The translations under genes were made by a program, and so were the position numbers. Source: a bacterium (GTDB lineage Bacteria; Pseudomonadota; Gammaproteobacteria; Burkholderiales; Methylophilaceae). From it: DNA of 7,302 nucleotides. This document shows, piece by piece, positions 6,192 to 7,302 of this stretch. The notes below the pieces were generated by a model, which was not told where the DNA came from, made no database searches, and saw nothing but the letters and a program-made list of their open reading frames with translations. Within the stretch, counting starts at the first letter, position 1; each line of letters starts with the position of its first letter. The DNA is taken from assembly GCA_027310505.1 (NCBI GenBank), contig DAIDAS010000463.1:1-7302 (forward strand), written 5' to 3'.

Positions 6192-6324
6192 CGCTTTGCA
6201 CGCGCGACAATGGACCCGGCACCCGGTATGGCTATTACTATTGGCTATAGCAGCACCGAGACAAACAACCGGCGCCCTCGCGTCAACGCGGTGGTGAAAA
6301 CCAGAGAAACGGCGACTTGTTCGC

Positions 6325-7302
6325 TTATTCCCTGACATTCCTTTCATCCGAGAAGTACGGGAACAATAGCGGCAGCAACAGCAAGGTAAAGAACGTGGCT
6401 GTAATCAAACCGCCCACAATCACCACGGCAAAGGGCCGTTGCGTTTCAGAACCGATGCCATGGGACAAGGCTGCCGGCAACAGGCCGAGACCTGCCATCA
6501 GGGCGGTCATGAGGATCGGGCGCAGACGGCTCGTCGCCCCTTCCAGCACGGCATCCGCCAAAGCATGGCCTTCGAGCAGCAGATGTTTGATCTGCTCCAG
6601 CATGATCACGCCGTTCTGCACCGAGATCCCGGCCAGCGCGATGAAGCCTACCGCGGCCGATACGGAAAGATGCAGCCCGGCCAGCCCAAGCCCGGCCAGC
6701 CCACCGATCAGGGTAAAGGGGATGAGCAGCAACACCAGCATGGCATTGCGCATTGACTTGAACGCCCAAAACAGCAGGACGAAGATCATCAGGATGGACA
6801 ATGGCACGATCACTTCCAGGCGCTTCATGGCACGCTGCTGGTTCTCGAACTGCCCACCCCAGACCATGGTGTACCCGGGCGGCAAGCCGACATTGTCGTG
6901 AACCTTGGCCATGGCCTCCTGCACGAAACCACCCTGGTCGCGACCCAGCACGTTGACCTTGACTGCCGCAATGCGGGAGATGTCCTCGCGCGCAATCCGA
7001 TTGGCGCCCTGCCGCACCTCGATGGTAGCAATCTCACCCAGCGGAATGGTCGCAGAATGATCCGGCAGCGCAATGGGCAATTCTGCAATGTCGTCGACTG
7101 CATCTCGGAAAGGCTCCTGCAGGCGCAGGGTCACATCGAAACTGCGATCCCCTTCATAGAAGGTGTTGACGGCGGTGCCGCCCAGGGCGGTCTGGATCGT
7201 ATTGTTCACGTCGCCTGCGGCCATGCCGTAGCGGGCCAGTTTGGCGCGGTCGAGCGAGATATCCACCTCGCTGTTGCCGGTGATGGGGATGGCCCCCACG
7301 TC
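6325..7302 (-). CDS. Heavy-metal-type RND efflux transporter (CzcA/CusA family), C-terminal part
   Basis: The last 325 residues of what is normally a protein of roughly 1,030 are present; the gene enters from the right edge already in frame. The visible part starts in the second periplasmic (docking/porter) region with SEVDISLDRAKLARYGMAAG (11-30) and IQTALGGTAVNTFYEGDRSF (36-55). It continues through WGGQFENQQRAMKRL (148-162), characteristic of the CzcA branch, and ends with five membrane helices (about 164-180, 187-209, 212-235, 262-281, 290-316) corresponding to TM8-12. RND pumps of this type use proton import to expel Zn2+, Co2+, Cd2+, Cu+ or Ag+ through an adaptor and an outer-membrane channel. 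The proton-relay acidic residues and metal-site residues lie largely in the missing half, so the metal cannot be assigned. The C-terminus is intact. No intrinsic terminator is visible in the 147 bases before ygiQ, so read-through is possible. Confidence 0.9.
   Translation of the reverse strand, partial: DVGAIPITGNSEVDISLDRAKLARYGMAAGDVNNTIQTALGGTAVNTFYEGDRSFDVTLRLQEPFRDAVDDIAELPIALPDHSATIPLGEIATIEVRQGANRIAREDISRIAAVKVNVLGRDQGGFVQEAMAKVHDNVGLPPGYTMVWGGQFENQQRAMKRLEVIVPLSILMIFVLLFWAFKSMRNAMLVLLLIPFTLIGGLAGLGLAGLHLSVSAAVGFIALAGISVQNGVIMLEQIKHLLLEGHALADAVLEGATSRLRPILMTALMAGLGLLPAALSHGIGSETQRPFAVVIVGGLITATFFTLLLLPLLFPYFSDERNVRE

Noticed and set aside
5683..6297. 204-residue plus-strand open frame over the ygiQ 5' end
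   Set aside because: It is antisense to conserved YgiQ residues, has no recognisable domain, and runs through the ygiQ upstream region without a ribosome binding site.
6230..6320. Possible terminator or hairpin (CGCGTCAACGCG) between the RND gene and ygiQ
   Set aside because: The stem is only 4-5 pairs and no T-run follows on either strand, so it does not support a terminator.
1..7302. A single novel defence or secretion system spanning the window
   Set aside because: The genes fall into unrelated known families on both strands with separate signals. The RTX/HlyD part is an incomplete known system, and nothing ties the ankyrin, SnoaL-like, YgiQ and RND genes together.

Overview
The window looks like a chromosomal stretch of a Gram-negative proteobacterium. 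RTX/HlyD type I secretion genes, an inner-membrane metal-type RND pump and a proteobacterial YgiQ all point that way, and the residue-level resemblance suggests a betaproteobacterium. That placement is inference. Most of the window is moderately GC-rich; the first ~520 bases are visibly more AT-rich.

Layout. (1) Bases 1-415, minus strand: a BrnT/BrnA type II toxin-antitoxin module. The toxin gene is complete and the antitoxin runs off the left edge. A strong sigma-70-like promoter has an inverted repeat filling its spacer. (2) About 423-602: no supported gene, two short inverted repeats, and a junction into the next block. (3) 603-3260, plus strand: the C-terminal part of an RTX calcium-binding exoprotein with no N-terminal region, a strong intrinsic terminator, and a complete HlyD-type membrane fusion protein. 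The ABC transporter (HlyB) expected between or beside them is absent, so this reads as an eroded or rearranged type I secretion locus. (4) 3308-3589: a small two-repeat ankyrin ORF, probably a remnant. (5) 3665-4075: a SnoaL/NTF2-like small protein. (6) 4063-6177, minus strand: a full-length YgiQ-family radical SAM protein that overlaps the SnoaL-like gene tail-to-tail by 13 bases. (7) 6325-7302, minus strand: the last third of a heavy-metal-type (CzcA/CusA) RND efflux pump, running off the right edge.

How the parts relate. BrnT/BrnA should form a self-regulating toxin-antitoxin pair. The RTX fragment and HlyD belong to the same secretion pathway but could not secrete anything without an ABC transporter and an outer-membrane channel encoded elsewhere. 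The ankyrin, SnoaL-like, YgiQ and RND genes show no functional link to each other. I find no convincing new multi-gene system. The most useful observations are the apparently leaderless toxin with its spacer-embedded operator, the decapitated RTX gene, and the missing HlyB.
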